Assembly (NCBI GenBank): GCA_002255925.1
Contig: NKIH01000007.1
Coordinates: 186,001-250,000 of the forward strand
From: Burkholderiales bacterium PBB6
GTDB lineage: Bacteria > Pseudomonadota > Gammaproteobacteria > Burkholderiales > Burkholderiaceae_C
DNA length: 64,000 bases
Reading direction: 5' to 3'
Shown: positions 10,167-18,906 of the stretch, piece by piece
Position numbering within the stretch: position 1 is the first letter of the stretch
How the letters are laid out: every line of letters starts with the position of its first letter
Position numbers and translations under genes: made by a program
Notes under the pieces: model-generated
Databases searched by the model: none
Seen by the model: only the letters and a program-made list of their open reading frames with translations
Told to the model about the DNA's origin: nothing

Positions 10167-10840
10167 GCCGCACACCAACCGGCGTTCGCCAGCACTTCGG
10201 CATCAGAGGCCAGCACGCTGCCGTACAGACGCTTGACCAGCACCTCGCTGCAGCGCCCGGCGCGCCAGGCGGCCCACTCGCGCCAGGCCACCGCGCTGCC
10301 ATCGGGGAACATCAATTCGCCGTCGATGCGCACCGGCGACGCACACGCCTGCAGCGCCGCCACCGCGTCATCGGCCTGCGCGGTGCCGTCCACGGCCAGC
10401 CACAGGTCGATGTCGCTGCGCTCATGCACGTAGTGCAGGCCGCTCAGTTGCTGCCAGCCGGCGCTGCCGTACACATGCGCCCGCACGTCCAGGCTGGCCA
10501 GACGCGCCTCCAGTGCGCGCAACGGCGCATGGGCCTCACGCGGGCACACGCCGATGGCCGCGCGCAGCCGCGGGAATTCGCTCAGCCACGAGATGCCGCT
10601 GTGTGCCACCCGCAAGCTCAAGGGCCGGCGGCCCCAGCGCGCGGGGGCCGACAGGCCCAGCGCCACGCCCTCGTCCCGCTGCGGATGCGGCGCGCATTGC
10701 CGCGTCACCACCAGCGGCAGCGCATGGTCGGCCCAGTGCTGCAGGCAGGCGCGCGCCACGTCGTCCCAGGGCCCGCTCAAGATGTCACGCCAGGCGGCGC
10801 TGCCCAGGTGGGCCAGTTGATGGCGACGGAGCAAGGGCAT
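10163..10840 (-). CDS. mdcG: Malonate decarboxylase holo-ACP synthase (phosphoribosyl-dephospho-CoA transferase)
   Basis: Transfers the phosphoribosyl-dephospho-CoA group made with MdcB onto the serine of MdcC. It is a nucleotidyltransferase-fold protein of 225 residues. The motif is GSAGWQQLSG followed by RSDIDLWL, the usual G-S...D-x-D metal-binding arrangement. The frame is open to 11029, but MPLLRRHQLAHLG at 10840 matches the family N terminus and lies 10 nt after mdcE. Its stop overlaps the mdcB start. Confidence 0.92.
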   Translation of the reverse strand: MPLLRRHQLAHLGSAAWRDILSGPWDDVARACLQHWADHALPLVVTRQCAPHPQRDEGVALGLSAPARWGRRPLSLRVAHSGISWLSEFPRLRAAIGVCPREAHAPLRALEARLASLDVRAHVYGSAGWQQLSGLHYVHERSDIDLWLAVDGTAQADDAVAALQACASPVRIDGELMFPDGSAVAWREWAAWRAGRCSEVLVKRLYGSVLASDAEVLANAGWCAA

Positions 10841-10850
10841 GGTCCGCCTC

Positions 10851-11552
10851 TCAGGCTGCGTCCAGCACGCGTTGTGCCACGTCGCTGGCCAACTTGCGTC
10901 CACCGCGCGCCGCACCATCGGCGGCTCGGCGATCGTCTGTGGCCGCATCGGCCAGGGCGCCGCGCAAGGCCAGCGGCAAGTCACCCTGCCACAGCGCGCG
11001 CACACCGCCCATCGCCACATAGTTTTCAACGCCGGGTGCGAACACGGGGTTGTCTTGCGACAGCGCTTCCAGCAGCTCCGGCTTCAGCTTGGTGATGCGC
11101 GCCATGGCCGGCAGGCGCATGACGCGGATCTCCGCCTCAGGCAGCGCGTAGCAGGCGTCGGCGATCAAGCCCGACGTGATGAAGCCACCCGACAGCGCCT
11201 GGTCATACACCAGGCCGATCACGCGGTGGCCACGACGGCGCGCCAGGTCCAGGCACAGGCCCAGGTGCGCCATCGCGCGGTTGATGCCCAGCAGCTCATC
11301 GCGCCGGCGCAGTTGCTGGCCCTGCGTATCAATCAAAAGCAGGATCGGGCAGCCGGGGTGGTGCTCGATGGTGTCGAGCACCACGCGGGCCTGCGCCAGC
11401 GCCAGCTGAACCCCGATCGGCGCGTGCCCGGTGGTGCCGATGACCTTCAGCGGCGCGCCGTCAAAGCGCACATCGCCGGTGATGAAATCGCCCTCGGCCG
11501 TGAGCCCGTGGTCGCTGCCGAACAGGCGCTCAGCCAGTGTTTTCCAGTCCAT
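10851..11552 (-). CDS. mdcE: Malonate decarboxylase gamma subunit
   Basis: With MdcD forms the carboxyltransferase-like part that decarboxylates malonyl-S-carrier to acetyl-S-carrier. It has the crotonase/carboxyltransferase fold (233 residues): substrate segment FDGAPLKVIGTTGHAPIGV, PILLLIDTQGQQLRRRDEL, and the oxyanion-hole region YDQALSGGFITSGLIAD. It begins 10 nt after the mdcD stop. The start at 11552 (MDWKTLAERLFG) is preferred over an in-frame codon at 11597 that would overlap mdcD. Confidence 0.93.
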   Translation of the reverse strand: MDWKTLAERLFGSDHGLTAEGDFITGDVRFDGAPLKVIGTTGHAPIGVQLALAQARVVLDTIEHHPGCPILLLIDTQGQQLRRRDELLGINRAMAHLGLCLDLARRRGHRVIGLVYDQALSGGFITSGLIADACYALPEAEIRVMRLPAMARITKLKPELLEALSQDNPVFAPGVENYVAMGGVRALWQGDLPLALRGALADAATDDRRAADGAARGGRKLASDVAQRVLDAA

Positions 11553-11562
11553 CGCCAACCCC

Positions 11563-12441
11563 TCAATCCGTGCGCAGGGCACGCAGCGCCTGCACATCCA
11601 TGGACGCCACCTCTTCAGGCTTGGGCACGCCCAGGCGCTGCCACAAGGTCAAGGCTTCCACATCGCCGTCCAGTGCCTCCGGCAGCAACGCCCAACGTGC
11701 GGCCAGTTGCAGGTGTTCGGCCTCGAGGCTCTCAACCGTTACAGGCCGAGAGCCGTTCACGGCAGCGCACGCCGCCTCGCGGAAAGCAGCCACGTCGTCG
11801 TCCAGCAGCACGTCGCAGTCGCCGGTGATCCAGCGGTGTTTGCCGCCGGTGGTGCGCCACACCAGGGCGCGGTCGCGGGCATCAAACTCGTCAACCCCGT
11901 GCGAGGCTTCGATCACCTCTGGCCCCGACATCGCAAGCCGGCTGGCATCGCTCATCAGCACCTGATCGGCGCAACGCGCCACGATGCCCATGCCGCCGAA
12001 GCAGCCGTTGGCACTGCCCACCAGCACGATCACCGGGATGCCCGCAGCGCGCACATCGAGAACCGCGCGCATCACTTCAGACACCGCGATCAGCCCGGCG
12101 TTGGCCTCGTGCAAACGCACACCGCCGGAGTCGACCAGCAACAGCACCGCGTCAGGCCGGTCACGCTGTGCGCGCCGCAGCAAGCCGACAAGTTTGGCGC
12201 CGTGCACCTCGCCCACGCCACCGCCCATGAAGGCGCCTTCCTGGGCCGCCACAAACACCTCTCGGCCACCGAGCAAGGCACGGCCGATCGCCACGCCATC
12301 GTCAAACGACGAGGGCACGCCCAGCTGGGCCAGATGCGGGCTGGTGATGCGCTCGGACGGCGGCAGCCATTCGTGAAAGGTGTTCGCGTCGAACAGGCGC
12401 GCAATGCGCTCGCGGGCCGAACACTCGGCATAACTGATCAT
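11563..12441 (-). CDS. mdcD: Malonate decarboxylase beta subunit
   Basis: Carboxyltransferase-fold partner of MdcE in the decarboxylation step. The 292-residue product shows AAQEGAFMGGGVGEVHGAK, LLLVDSGGVRLHEANAG and ANGCFGGMGIVA, typical of the acetyl-CoA-carboxylase-beta-like family. The start at 12441 overlaps the mdcC stop as ATGA (12438-12441). The open frame runs far upstream across mdcC, but that part does not resemble the family. Confidence 0.94.
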   Translation of the reverse strand: MISYAECSARERIARLFDANTFHEWLPPSERITSPHLAQLGVPSSFDDGVAIGRALLGGREVFVAAQEGAFMGGGVGEVHGAKLVGLLRRAQRDRPDAVLLLVDSGGVRLHEANAGLIAVSEVMRAVLDVRAAGIPVIVLVGSANGCFGGMGIVARCADQVLMSDASRLAMSGPEVIEASHGVDEFDARDRALVWRTTGGKHRWITGDCDVLLDDDVAAFREAACAAVNGSRPVTVESLEAEHLQLAARWALLPEALDGDVEALTLWQRLGVPKPEEVASMDVQALRALRTD

Positions 12442-12770
12442 GGCTGCAGCCCCGCTTTCAGGGCGGCCACGGCCTGGTCCAGCCGCAAGCTGACCACGGC
12501 GGGCGTGGCGCCCATGTCGTTCACCGACACGCGCACACCGGCCAGCGCATGGCGGGCGTGGAAGTCGTCGAACACCGCTTGCCAGATCGGGCGAAAGCCG
12601 TGGGCCGAGGTTGCCACATGAACGTGGCAGACCGGCGGCGTGCCGGGCTCCAGCATCACCTCCAGGTTGCCGGACCCCACCACGCCCACCAGCACCGCTT
12701 GGAACGGACCGGTGGCTTGGTGGCCTTCGAAGCTGAAGTCCAGCGTTTCGATGCCTGCATGTAGGCTCAT
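12438..12770 (-). CDS. mdcC: Malonate decarboxylase acyl carrier protein (delta subunit)
   Basis: Carrier subunit bearing the phosphoribosyl-dephospho-CoA thiol on which malonyl and acetyl groups are exchanged. It has 110 residues. The conserved GSGNLEVMLEP segment contains Ser33, the probable attachment serine, and a C-terminal VNDMGATPAVV segment is also typical. It lies 17 nt after mdcA and overlaps mdcD. Confidence 0.94.
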   Translation of the reverse strand: MSLHAGIETLDFSFEGHQATGPFQAVLVGVVGSGNLEVMLEPGTPPVCHVHVATSAHGFRPIWQAVFDDFHARHALAGVRVSVNDMGATPAVVSLRLDQAVAALKAGLQP

Positions 12771-12787
12771 GTCGATGGTCTCCGGTC

Positions 12788-14470
12788 TTACCAGTTGCGG
12801 AAGCGCTTCGGGGGCTGATAGAGCCCGCCCGAAACGCGCACCAGATCACGCATGCTGCGCGCGGCCAGCAGGTTGCGGGTGGCGTCGCGCGGGTCGATGC
12901 CCAGGTCAACGGCACGGCGAATCACGCCACGGTCGCGCAGGTTTTCCACCATGCGGCGGTCGCGGCCCAGGCCGAGTGCGGTGTAGCCCGCCACGCCGCG
13001 GATGGCCTGCTCGCGCTCTTCGTCGGTGCGGCACAGCAACAGGTTGGCGATGCCTTCTTCGGTGAGCACATGCGTCACGTCGTCGCCGTAGATCATGATC
13101 GGCGGCAAGGCCATGCCGGCTTGCTCGGCGAGTTGCCAGGCATCCAGCGTTTCAACAAACGCCGGCTGCATGTGCTCGCGGAAGGTCTCCACCATCTGCA
13201 CCACCAGCTTCTGGCCACGCGGCGTGCCGGCGGCCCCGGTGCGGCCTGCGCGCGCTTCGCGACCGGCCTTCAACCAGGCCTCGCTGGCATGCCGTCGGCC
13301 ACGCGCATCGGCGCCCATGTTGGGCGCGCCGCCAAAGCCCGCGATGCGGCCCAGCGTGGCGGTGGAGCTGTTGCCCTGCAGGTCCATCTGCAGGGTCGAG
13401 CCGATGAACAGATCACAGGCGTAGTGCCCGGCCGCCTGGCAGAACGCACGGTTGCTGCGCAGGCTGCCGTCAGCGCCGGTGAAGAACACATCGGAGCGGG
13501 CACGGATGTAGTCCTCCATGCCCAGCTCGGAGCCGAAGGAATGCACCGACTGCACCCAGCCAGCTTCGATTGCAGGAATCAACGCGGGGTGCGGGTTCAG
13601 TGCCCAGTGCTGGCAGATCTTGCCCTTGAGCCCGAGCGACTCGGCATAGGTCGGCAGCAGCAGCTCGATCGCCGCCGTGTCGAAGCCGATGCCGTGGTTC
13701 AGGCGCTGCACGCCGTACTCGGCATAGATGCCCTTGATGGCCATCATGGCCATCAGCACCTGGATCTCGCTGATCTGCGCCGGATCACGGGTGAACAGCG
13801 GCTCGATGGTGTTGGGCTTGGGCGCCACGATCACGTAGTCGACCCAGCCGGCAGGCACGTCGATGCGGGGCACCTGGTCAACCAGCTCGTTCACCTGCGC
13901 AATCACGATGCCACCGCTGAAGGCCGTGGCCTCGACGATGGCCGGCGTGTCTTCGGTGTTCGGGCCGGTGTAGAGGTTGCCCTGGGCATCGGCCGAGTGC
14001 GCCGCGATCAACGAGACCTGCGGCGTGAGGTCAACGAAGTAGCGCGCGAACAATTCCAGGTACGTGTGGATGGCGCCGATCTGCAAGCGCCCTGCCCCCA
14101 CCAGCTGGGCCAGTCGACCAGCTTGGGGGCCGGAGAACGAGAAGTCCAGCTTCGACGCAATGCCGAGCTCGAACACTTCCAGGTGCTCGGGCAGCGCGAG
14201 CACCGACTGCACCATGTGCAGGTCGTGCACACGCTGCGGATCGAGCTGCACCAGCGCGCGCGCCAGGAAGTCGGCCTGCTTCTGGTTGTTGCCTTCCAGG
14301 CAGACGCGGTCGAAGGGCTCGAGCACGGCATGCAGCAAGGCCACGGCCTGGTCGGTGCTGACCAGCTTGCCGCGCAGCGCGCTGCCCAGCGCACTGGCGA
14401 CACGGGCCTGCCGCTGGCTGCGGCGCTGCGCACGCGTGCCCCAGTCGCGGGGCTCAGTGGGCGCGTTCAC
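12788..14470 (-). CDS. mdcA: Malonate decarboxylase alpha subunit (acetyl-S-ACP:malonate ACP transferase)
   Basis: Swaps acetyl for malonate on the carrier protein, producing free acetate and malonyl-carrier. It has 560 residues, the family's normal length, with coenzyme A transferase-like segments (SKLDFSFSGPQAGRL, GGIVIAQVNELVDQVPR, YGVQRLNHGIGFDTAAIE) and a C terminus with DLVRVSGGLYQPPKRFRNW. The start codon is GTG (complement of 14468-14470), overlapping the stop of the upstream TRAP permease gene as GTGA. That overlap ties transport and catabolism into one transcript. Confidence 0.95.
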   Translation of the reverse strand: MNAPTEPRDWGTRAQRRSQRQARVASALGSALRGKLVSTDQAVALLHAVLEPFDRVCLEGNNQKQADFLARALVQLDPQRVHDLHMVQSVLALPEHLEVFELGIASKLDFSFSGPQAGRLAQLVGAGRLQIGAIHTYLELFARYFVDLTPQVSLIAAHSADAQGNLYTGPNTEDTPAIVEATAFSGGIVIAQVNELVDQVPRIDVPAGWVDYVIVAPKPNTIEPLFTRDPAQISEIQVLMAMMAIKGIYAEYGVQRLNHGIGFDTAAIELLLPTYAESLGLKGKICQHWALNPHPALIPAIEAGWVQSVHSFGSELGMEDYIRARSDVFFTGADGSLRSNRAFCQAAGHYACDLFIGSTLQMDLQGNSSTATLGRIAGFGGAPNMGADARGRRHASEAWLKAGREARAGRTGAAGTPRGQKLVVQMVETFREHMQPAFVETLDAWQLAEQAGMALPPIMIYGDDVTHVLTEEGIANLLLCRTDEEREQAIRGVAGYTALGLGRDRRMVENLRDRGVIRRAVDLGIDPRDATRNLLAARSMRDLVRVSGGLYQPPKRFRNW

Positions 14471-15828
14471 GGCTTGGCACCCACCACGCCCATCACGGCG
14501 TCAGGCAGCGCGGTGGCGATGCCGGGGAACACGCAGATCAGCACCACCGACAGCAGCATCAGCACCACGAACGGCAGTACGCCCCAGATGATGTCGCTCA
14601 GCGGAATGTCGGGAGCGATGTTCTTGATGACGAAGATGTTCAGGCCCACCGGCGGGTGGATCAGGCCGGTCTCCATCACGATGGTCATCAGCACGCCGAA
14701 CCAGATCAGATCAAAGCCGGCAGCCTTCAGCGGCGGCAGGATGATCGGTGCGGTCATCAGGATGATGCTCACCGGCGGCAGGAAGAAGCCCAGCATGATG
14801 ACCATCACCAGCACCGCCGCCAGCAGCACCCATTTCGAGAGCTGCAGCGCCACGATCCACTCGGCCGTGGCCTGGCTGATGTGCAGGTAGCTCATCACGT
14901 ACGAGAACAGCAGTGACATGCCGATGATCATCATCAGCATGGTCGACTCTTTCAGCGTCGACGCCAGGATCGGCTTCACGTCCTTCGGCCGCCACACGCC
15001 GTAGATGCCGGCAATCAGCGCCAGCGCCAGCAGTGCGCCCAGGCCTGCGGTTTCGCTGGGCGTGGCAAAGCCGCCGTACAGCGCCACCATCACACCCACC
15101 AGCAACAGCACGAACGGCACCACGCGCGGCAGCATCTCGAACTTCTCGCGGGTGGAGAAGGTTTCGCGCTCCAGCAGCGGCGAGTGCGTGCCCGACGACA
15201 GATACGCCGCCTCGGCCATCTTGAACTCACGCTTGTAGCGGAACGCCGCATAACCCGCGAACAGCAGCACCAGCAGCACGCCGGGGAAAATGCCTGCCAG
15301 GAACAGGCGGCCCAGCGATTGCTCGGCAGCCACGGCGTACAGGATCATCGTGATCGACGGCGGCAGCAGGATGCCCAAGGTGCCGCCGGCCGCGATGATG
15401 CCGGCCGCAAAACCGGGCGAATAGCCGCGCTTGCGCATCTCCGGAATGCCGGCGCTGCCGATGGCCGAGCAGGTGGCCGGGCTGGAGCCCGCCATGGCGG
15501 CGAACAGCGCGCAGGCAAACACGTTGGCAATGCCCAGGCCGCCCGGAATGCGGCCCATCCAGACGTGCATCGCGGCGTACAAATCCTGGCCCGCCCTTGA
15601 TTTGCCTATGGCCGCCCCTTTCAGGATGAACAGCGGAATCGACAGCAACGTGATGCTGGCCATCTCCTCGTAGACGTTCTGGGTGATGGTGTCCAGCGCA
15701 GACGCCGGCATGAAGATGCCCATGAAGAGCACCGCGACACTGCCCAGCGCAAAGGCGATCGGTGCGCCCGAGAACATGAACAGCAGAGTGACCAGGCCGA
15801 ACAACAGGCCCATGGCAAGCATGCTCAT
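14467..15828 (-). CDS. TRAP transporter large permease (DctM/SiaM type), probably for malonate
   Basis: Membrane translocation subunit of a tripartite ATP-independent periplasmic transporter. The 453-residue product is strongly hydrophobic, with about twelve helices and family segments near AGSSPATCSAIGSAGIPEM and GGTLGILLPPSITMILY. The start at 15828 overlaps the stop of the small permease as ATGA, and its own stop overlaps mdcA as GTGA. The operon context predicts malonate or a related C3-C4 dicarboxylate as substrate; this is inference, not motif-based. Confidence 0.92.
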   Translation of the reverse strand: MSMLAMGLLFGLVTLLFMFSGAPIAFALGSVAVLFMGIFMPASALDTITQNVYEEMASITLLSIPLFILKGAAIGKSRAGQDLYAAMHVWMGRIPGGLGIANVFACALFAAMAGSSPATCSAIGSAGIPEMRKRGYSPGFAAGIIAAGGTLGILLPPSITMILYAVAAEQSLGRLFLAGIFPGVLLVLLFAGYAAFRYKREFKMAEAAYLSSGTHSPLLERETFSTREKFEMLPRVVPFVLLLVGVMVALYGGFATPSETAGLGALLALALIAGIYGVWRPKDVKPILASTLKESTMLMMIIGMSLLFSYVMSYLHISQATAEWIVALQLSKWVLLAAVLVMVIMLGFFLPPVSIILMTAPIILPPLKAAGFDLIWFGVLMTIVMETGLIHPPVGLNIFVIKNIAPDIPLSDIIWGVLPFVVLMLLSVVLICVFPGIATALPDAVMGVVGAKP

Positions 15829-16388
15829 CGCTGGCCTCCTTTGGCAACACGGTTGAGGCTGGCTGCGAGTTGAACGGCGAGCTGCAGCGTGAGCAGCGAC
15901 ATGCCGGCAAACATCAGGCCGTAAGGGATCCACAGCGGAGGCGCCCACGACGACGACGTCGTCTGGCCTTCCACCCAGGCCTCATGGAACAGCGCCCACG
16001 ACTTCCAGGCAAAGAAGCCGCAGAACAACGTGCCCATCAGGTCCACCGCCACCAGGCGGACGCGGTTCAGCACGCCGGGCAGCATCGAGGACAAGGCCTC
16101 GATGCCGACGTGCCCGCGGATCGACTGCACATACGCGCTGCACATGAAGGTGGCCCCCACCAGGCAGAACACGGCGGCTTCGTCCTGCCAGTCGGTCGAG
16201 GCCTTCAGGAAGTAGCGCGAGAACACGCTGTAGGTCAGCACCAGGGAGGCGGCCAGCAGCGCCAGCATGCCCAGGCCGAGCATGGCGCGGTTGAGCAGGT
16301 TGAGCCCGTGGGCGAGCGGCTTCAGCAGCGCCGGCGTGTGCGGATCGACCTCGTCGACCGCGACCATGGAAACGACACCGTGGCTCAT
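15825..16388 (-). CDS. TRAP transporter small permease (DctQ type)
   Basis: Four-helix membrane subunit that pairs with the large permease. There are 187 residues from ATG at 16388: an N-terminal cytosolic segment, then hydrophobic helices with the family signature VFSRYFLKASTDWQDEAAVF and IRGHVGIEAL. The start overlaps the stop of the binding-protein gene as ATGA (16385-16388), and its stop overlaps the large permease. A start at 16424 is possible but would sit inside the previous gene. Confidence 0.9.
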   Translation of the reverse strand: MSHGVVSMVAVDEVDPHTPALLKPLAHGLNLLNRAMLGLGMLALLAASLVLTYSVFSRYFLKASTDWQDEAAVFCLVGATFMCSAYVQSIRGHVGIEALSSMLPGVLNRVRLVAVDLMGTLFCGFFAWKSWALFHEAWVEGQTTSSSWAPPLWIPYGLMFAGMSLLTLQLAVQLAASLNRVAKGGQR

Positions 16389-17407
16389 AGCAGCTTCTGC
16401 GCAGCCTTCAGCAGCGCAGCACACGATTCGTTCTTGTCGCCGAAGTCCTTCCAGGCGGTTTCACGGGCGATGGTCTGCCACTTCTTGAGCGTGGCCTCGT
16501 CCATGTCGTAGACCTTGGCGCCGGCCTTGGCATACACCTCGGCGGCCAGGCGGTCGTCGGCCTTGGCGGCGTCGAGCGCAAACTTTTCCAGCTGCGCGCC
16601 CACGCCCATCACCGCGTCCTGCTGGGCCTTGGTCAGCTTGGCGAACACCTCCTTGGACATCATCAGCGGCTCGAACATGAACCAGTAGGTGTGGCTGCGG
16701 CCGGTCGTCAGGTGCTTGGCAATTTCCTCCAGCTTGAAGGAGATGAAGCTGGTGCTCGACGTCATCGCGGCGTCCATCGCGCCGGTCTGCATGGCCGCGT
16801 AAATTTCGTTCGACGGCAGCGAGATGACGGAGGCGCCGGCCTGCTTGAGCATCATGTCCATCTCGCGGCTGCCACCGCGCACCTTCAGGCCCTTGGCATC
16901 TTCCGGTTGCAGCAGCGCGCGCGGGCGGCTGGCCACACCACCGGCCTGCCAGACCCAGCTGACGATGACCACGCCCTTGTCGTCCAGCACCTTGGAGAGC
17001 AGCTTGCCCACCTCGGCCGTTTTCCAGGCCGCGCCCTGCTCGTAGCTGGGCACCAGTGCCGGCATCAGGCCGATGTTGGTTTCAGACACCTCACCGCCGG
17101 CATACGACAGCGGCACCAGCGTCATGTCGAGCGCGCCCTTGCGCATCGACGAGAACTGCGCGTTGGTCTTCATCAGCGACGAGCCCGGATACACCGACGC
17201 ACTGAGCGAGCCGTTGGTGGCCTTGGCGATGTCGGCCGCGAACTTGCGGCACAGGCGGTCGCGGAAGTCGCCTTCGGTCAGGCTGCCACTCGGAAACTGG
17301 TGCGAGATCTTGAGCTGCGTGGGGCTTTGCGCCAGCAGCGGCGGTGCCGCTAGCCCTAAGGCCGTGGCGCCGGTGCCCTGCAGGAAAGTGCGTCGGTTGA
17401 AGTGCAT
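16385..17407 (-). CDS. TRAP transporter substrate-binding protein (DctP type)
   Basis: Periplasmic solute receptor and first gene of the malonate operon. It has 340 residues. The N terminus NRRTFLQGTGATALG then APPLLA is a twin-arginine-like signal peptide. The mature protein has DctP features: LKISHQFPSGSLTEGDF, a conserved arginine region LKVRGGSREMDMM, and SLPSNEIYAAMQTGAMDAA. The start at 17407 has GGAGAC 5 nt upstream. Residues read upstream to 17623 are not family-like. It diverges from the LysR regulator gene. Confidence 0.92.
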   Translation of the reverse strand: MHFNRRTFLQGTGATALGLAAPPLLAQSPTQLKISHQFPSGSLTEGDFRDRLCRKFAADIAKATNGSLSASVYPGSSLMKTNAQFSSMRKGALDMTLVPLSYAGGEVSETNIGLMPALVPSYEQGAAWKTAEVGKLLSKVLDDKGVVIVSWVWQAGGVASRPRALLQPEDAKGLKVRGGSREMDMMLKQAGASVISLPSNEIYAAMQTGAMDAAMTSSTSFISFKLEEIAKHLTTGRSHTYWFMFEPLMMSKEVFAKLTKAQQDAVMGVGAQLEKFALDAAKADDRLAAEVYAKAGAKVYDMDEATLKKWQTIARETAWKDFGDKNESCAALLKAAQKLL

Positions 17408-17645
17408 GTTTGTCTCCGTTCGTTGTGGTGGCCCGGTGTCGTTGTCTGCGCAGGGCAGCACGCCGGATCTCGGACAAATGAACGGTAACAAGGCACCCGG
17501 CACGGCTTCAATCAACCACTTGACGCGATGTTTACGCTGCCTGAAACGATCGCGGGTTAACCCCTGCGGCCACACCCACCCCCTGAATGAAGCGCGCAGC
17601 GCGCCCGGAATGCCGCCGCACAATCACGGGCTTGAGCAGCCTTTG
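17408..17645. promoter_or_regulatory. Divergent promoter region between the malonate operon and its LysR regulator
   Basis: A 238-nt spacer that must contain the promoter of the ten-gene operon (minus strand) and of the LysR gene (plus strand). A perfect 10-bp palindrome, GGGTTAACCC, lies at 17554-17563 and is a candidate operator half-region. The ribosome-binding site of the TRAP binding-protein gene is near 17412-17418. I could not place -35/-10 boxes with confidence. Confidence 0.5.
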
Positions 17646-18611
17646 ATGAGCCCCGGGAGCGCGACCGTGCCGATCCACATTGACGAAGACATCAGCTTCA
17701 GAAAGCTGGAGATCCTGCTGGCGTTTCTGGAAGCCGGCAGCCTGGGCCGCACGGCCGAGCGACTGGGCGTGAGCACCGTCAGCGTGCACCGCGCGCTGCA
17801 CTCGCTGGAGTCGGGCACGCGCTGCACCTTGTTCCGGCTGGAGGGACGCAACCTCTTGCCCACCGACGCGGCGCTGGCCTTGGCCGACGTGGCTGCGGAA
17901 GTGCTGCACGCGATGTCGGAGGGCATCCGCTCGACGCGCGAAATCGCGGGTTATGCGGCCGACCGCATCCGCATCGGCTCGATGTATTCGCTCACCAGCC
18001 GCACCGTGCCGGCACTGATCCAAGGCCTGAAGTTGCGCATGCCCGACATCCAGACCGAGCTGGTGCTGGCCTCGAATGCCGACTTGCTGACCAAGCTGCG
18101 CGACGGCGCGATTGATGCCGCGCTGATGGGCGAGACACACGACGCCGACCTCGAATCCCAGTTGTTGTTCGAGGATGACATCTTCTTCGCAGCGCCCGTC
18201 AGCGCGAATTACCCCGCGAACGAGCCCGTCGATCTGCGCGACTGCAAGGACGTGCGCTTCGTCAGCCTGACCGACGGCTTCGTCACGCGGCAGCGCTTCG
18301 TGGAAGCGTTTCAAGGCGCCGGCTTCACGCCGAATGTCGCCATCTCGACCGGCGACATCTTTTCGCTGATGAACCTGATCGGCGGCGGCATCGGCTGCAG
18401 CCTGCTGCCGGGCCGTGTGCGCGACGTGCTGCCGCGCGACGTGCAACTGCTGGAGATGCAGCCGGCATACCACGCACCCCAGCGCATCGTGATGACCTTC
18501 CTGCGGGCCCGCGAACGCGACCCCAACCTGCTGTCACTGCTGGCGGCGAGCCGCACGTACGCGGCGGAGCGGGCTGGGCAAACAAAAGCCGCTGCAGCGG
18601 CGGGGCGCTAG
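17646..18611 (+). CDS. LysR-family regulator of malonate use
   Basis: DNA-binding regulator transcribed away from the malonate operon, presumably its activator in response to malonate (MdcR role). The N-terminal helix-turn-helix is at about residues 18-75 (KLEILLAFLEAGSLGRTAER, GVSTVSVHRALHSLE) and the inducer-binding domain at about 100-300 (RIRIGSMYSL, DGAIDAALMGET, GGIGCSLLPGRV). There are 321 residues from ATG at 17646. A GTG at 17667 is an equally possible start. The open frame upstream to 17073 runs antisense inside the TRAP gene and is not real. Confidence 0.85.
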   Translation: MSPGSATVPIHIDEDISFRKLEILLAFLEAGSLGRTAERLGVSTVSVHRALHSLESGTRCTLFRLEGRNLLPTDAALALADVAAEVLHAMSEGIRSTREIAGYAADRIRIGSMYSLTSRTVPALIQGLKLRMPDIQTELVLASNADLLTKLRDGAIDAALMGETHDADLESQLLFEDDIFFAAPVSANYPANEPVDLRDCKDVRFVSLTDGFVTRQRFVEAFQGAGFTPNVAISTGDIFSLMNLIGGGIGCSLLPGRVRDVLPRDVQLLEMQPAYHAPQRIVMTFLRARERDPNLLSLLAASRTYAAERAGQTKAAAAAGR

Positions 18612-18906
18612 AGCGGCTTGGCGTTGGGCTGGCACCTTGAAACCGTGAAAAGTTCGGCATATGAGGAACGCCAAACAAAGCAATTCGCGGCGGTTCTTGG
18701 CTCTGTTTCGGCCGCAATTTACCTCAGTCACAACCAATTGTTGGCGGCTGCTGCTCCAAGATTCAGATCAAGTGGCGCCGTGTGGATTCGTATGCCTTCC
18801 ACCTCTGTGGACGGTGGCAAGTTCTGCACCGCCAACAAATTCGGAACTGGTGTCGGCGGCATGAGTACCGCCAAAAACCGCCACGTGATGCGGCGCCTGC
18901 GCAGGA
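18612..18906. other. Spacer after the LysR gene, left edge of the island
   Basis: About 295 nt with no convincing gene. Base composition drops from here on. Short open frames on both strands have no ribosome-binding site or family resemblance. This is the probable left junction of the accessory region. Confidence 0.3.

Noticed and set aside
13070-14890. Very long open frame antisense to mdcA and the TRAP permease gene
   Set aside because: High GC leaves long open frames opposite real genes. The protein is His/Arg/Gln-rich and matches nothing, while the minus-strand frames match whole families.
15829-15948. Longer N terminus for the TRAP large permease
   Set aside because: The upstream residues are not hydrophobic or family-like and overlap the small permease. 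The ATGA overlap at 15825-15828 fixes the start.
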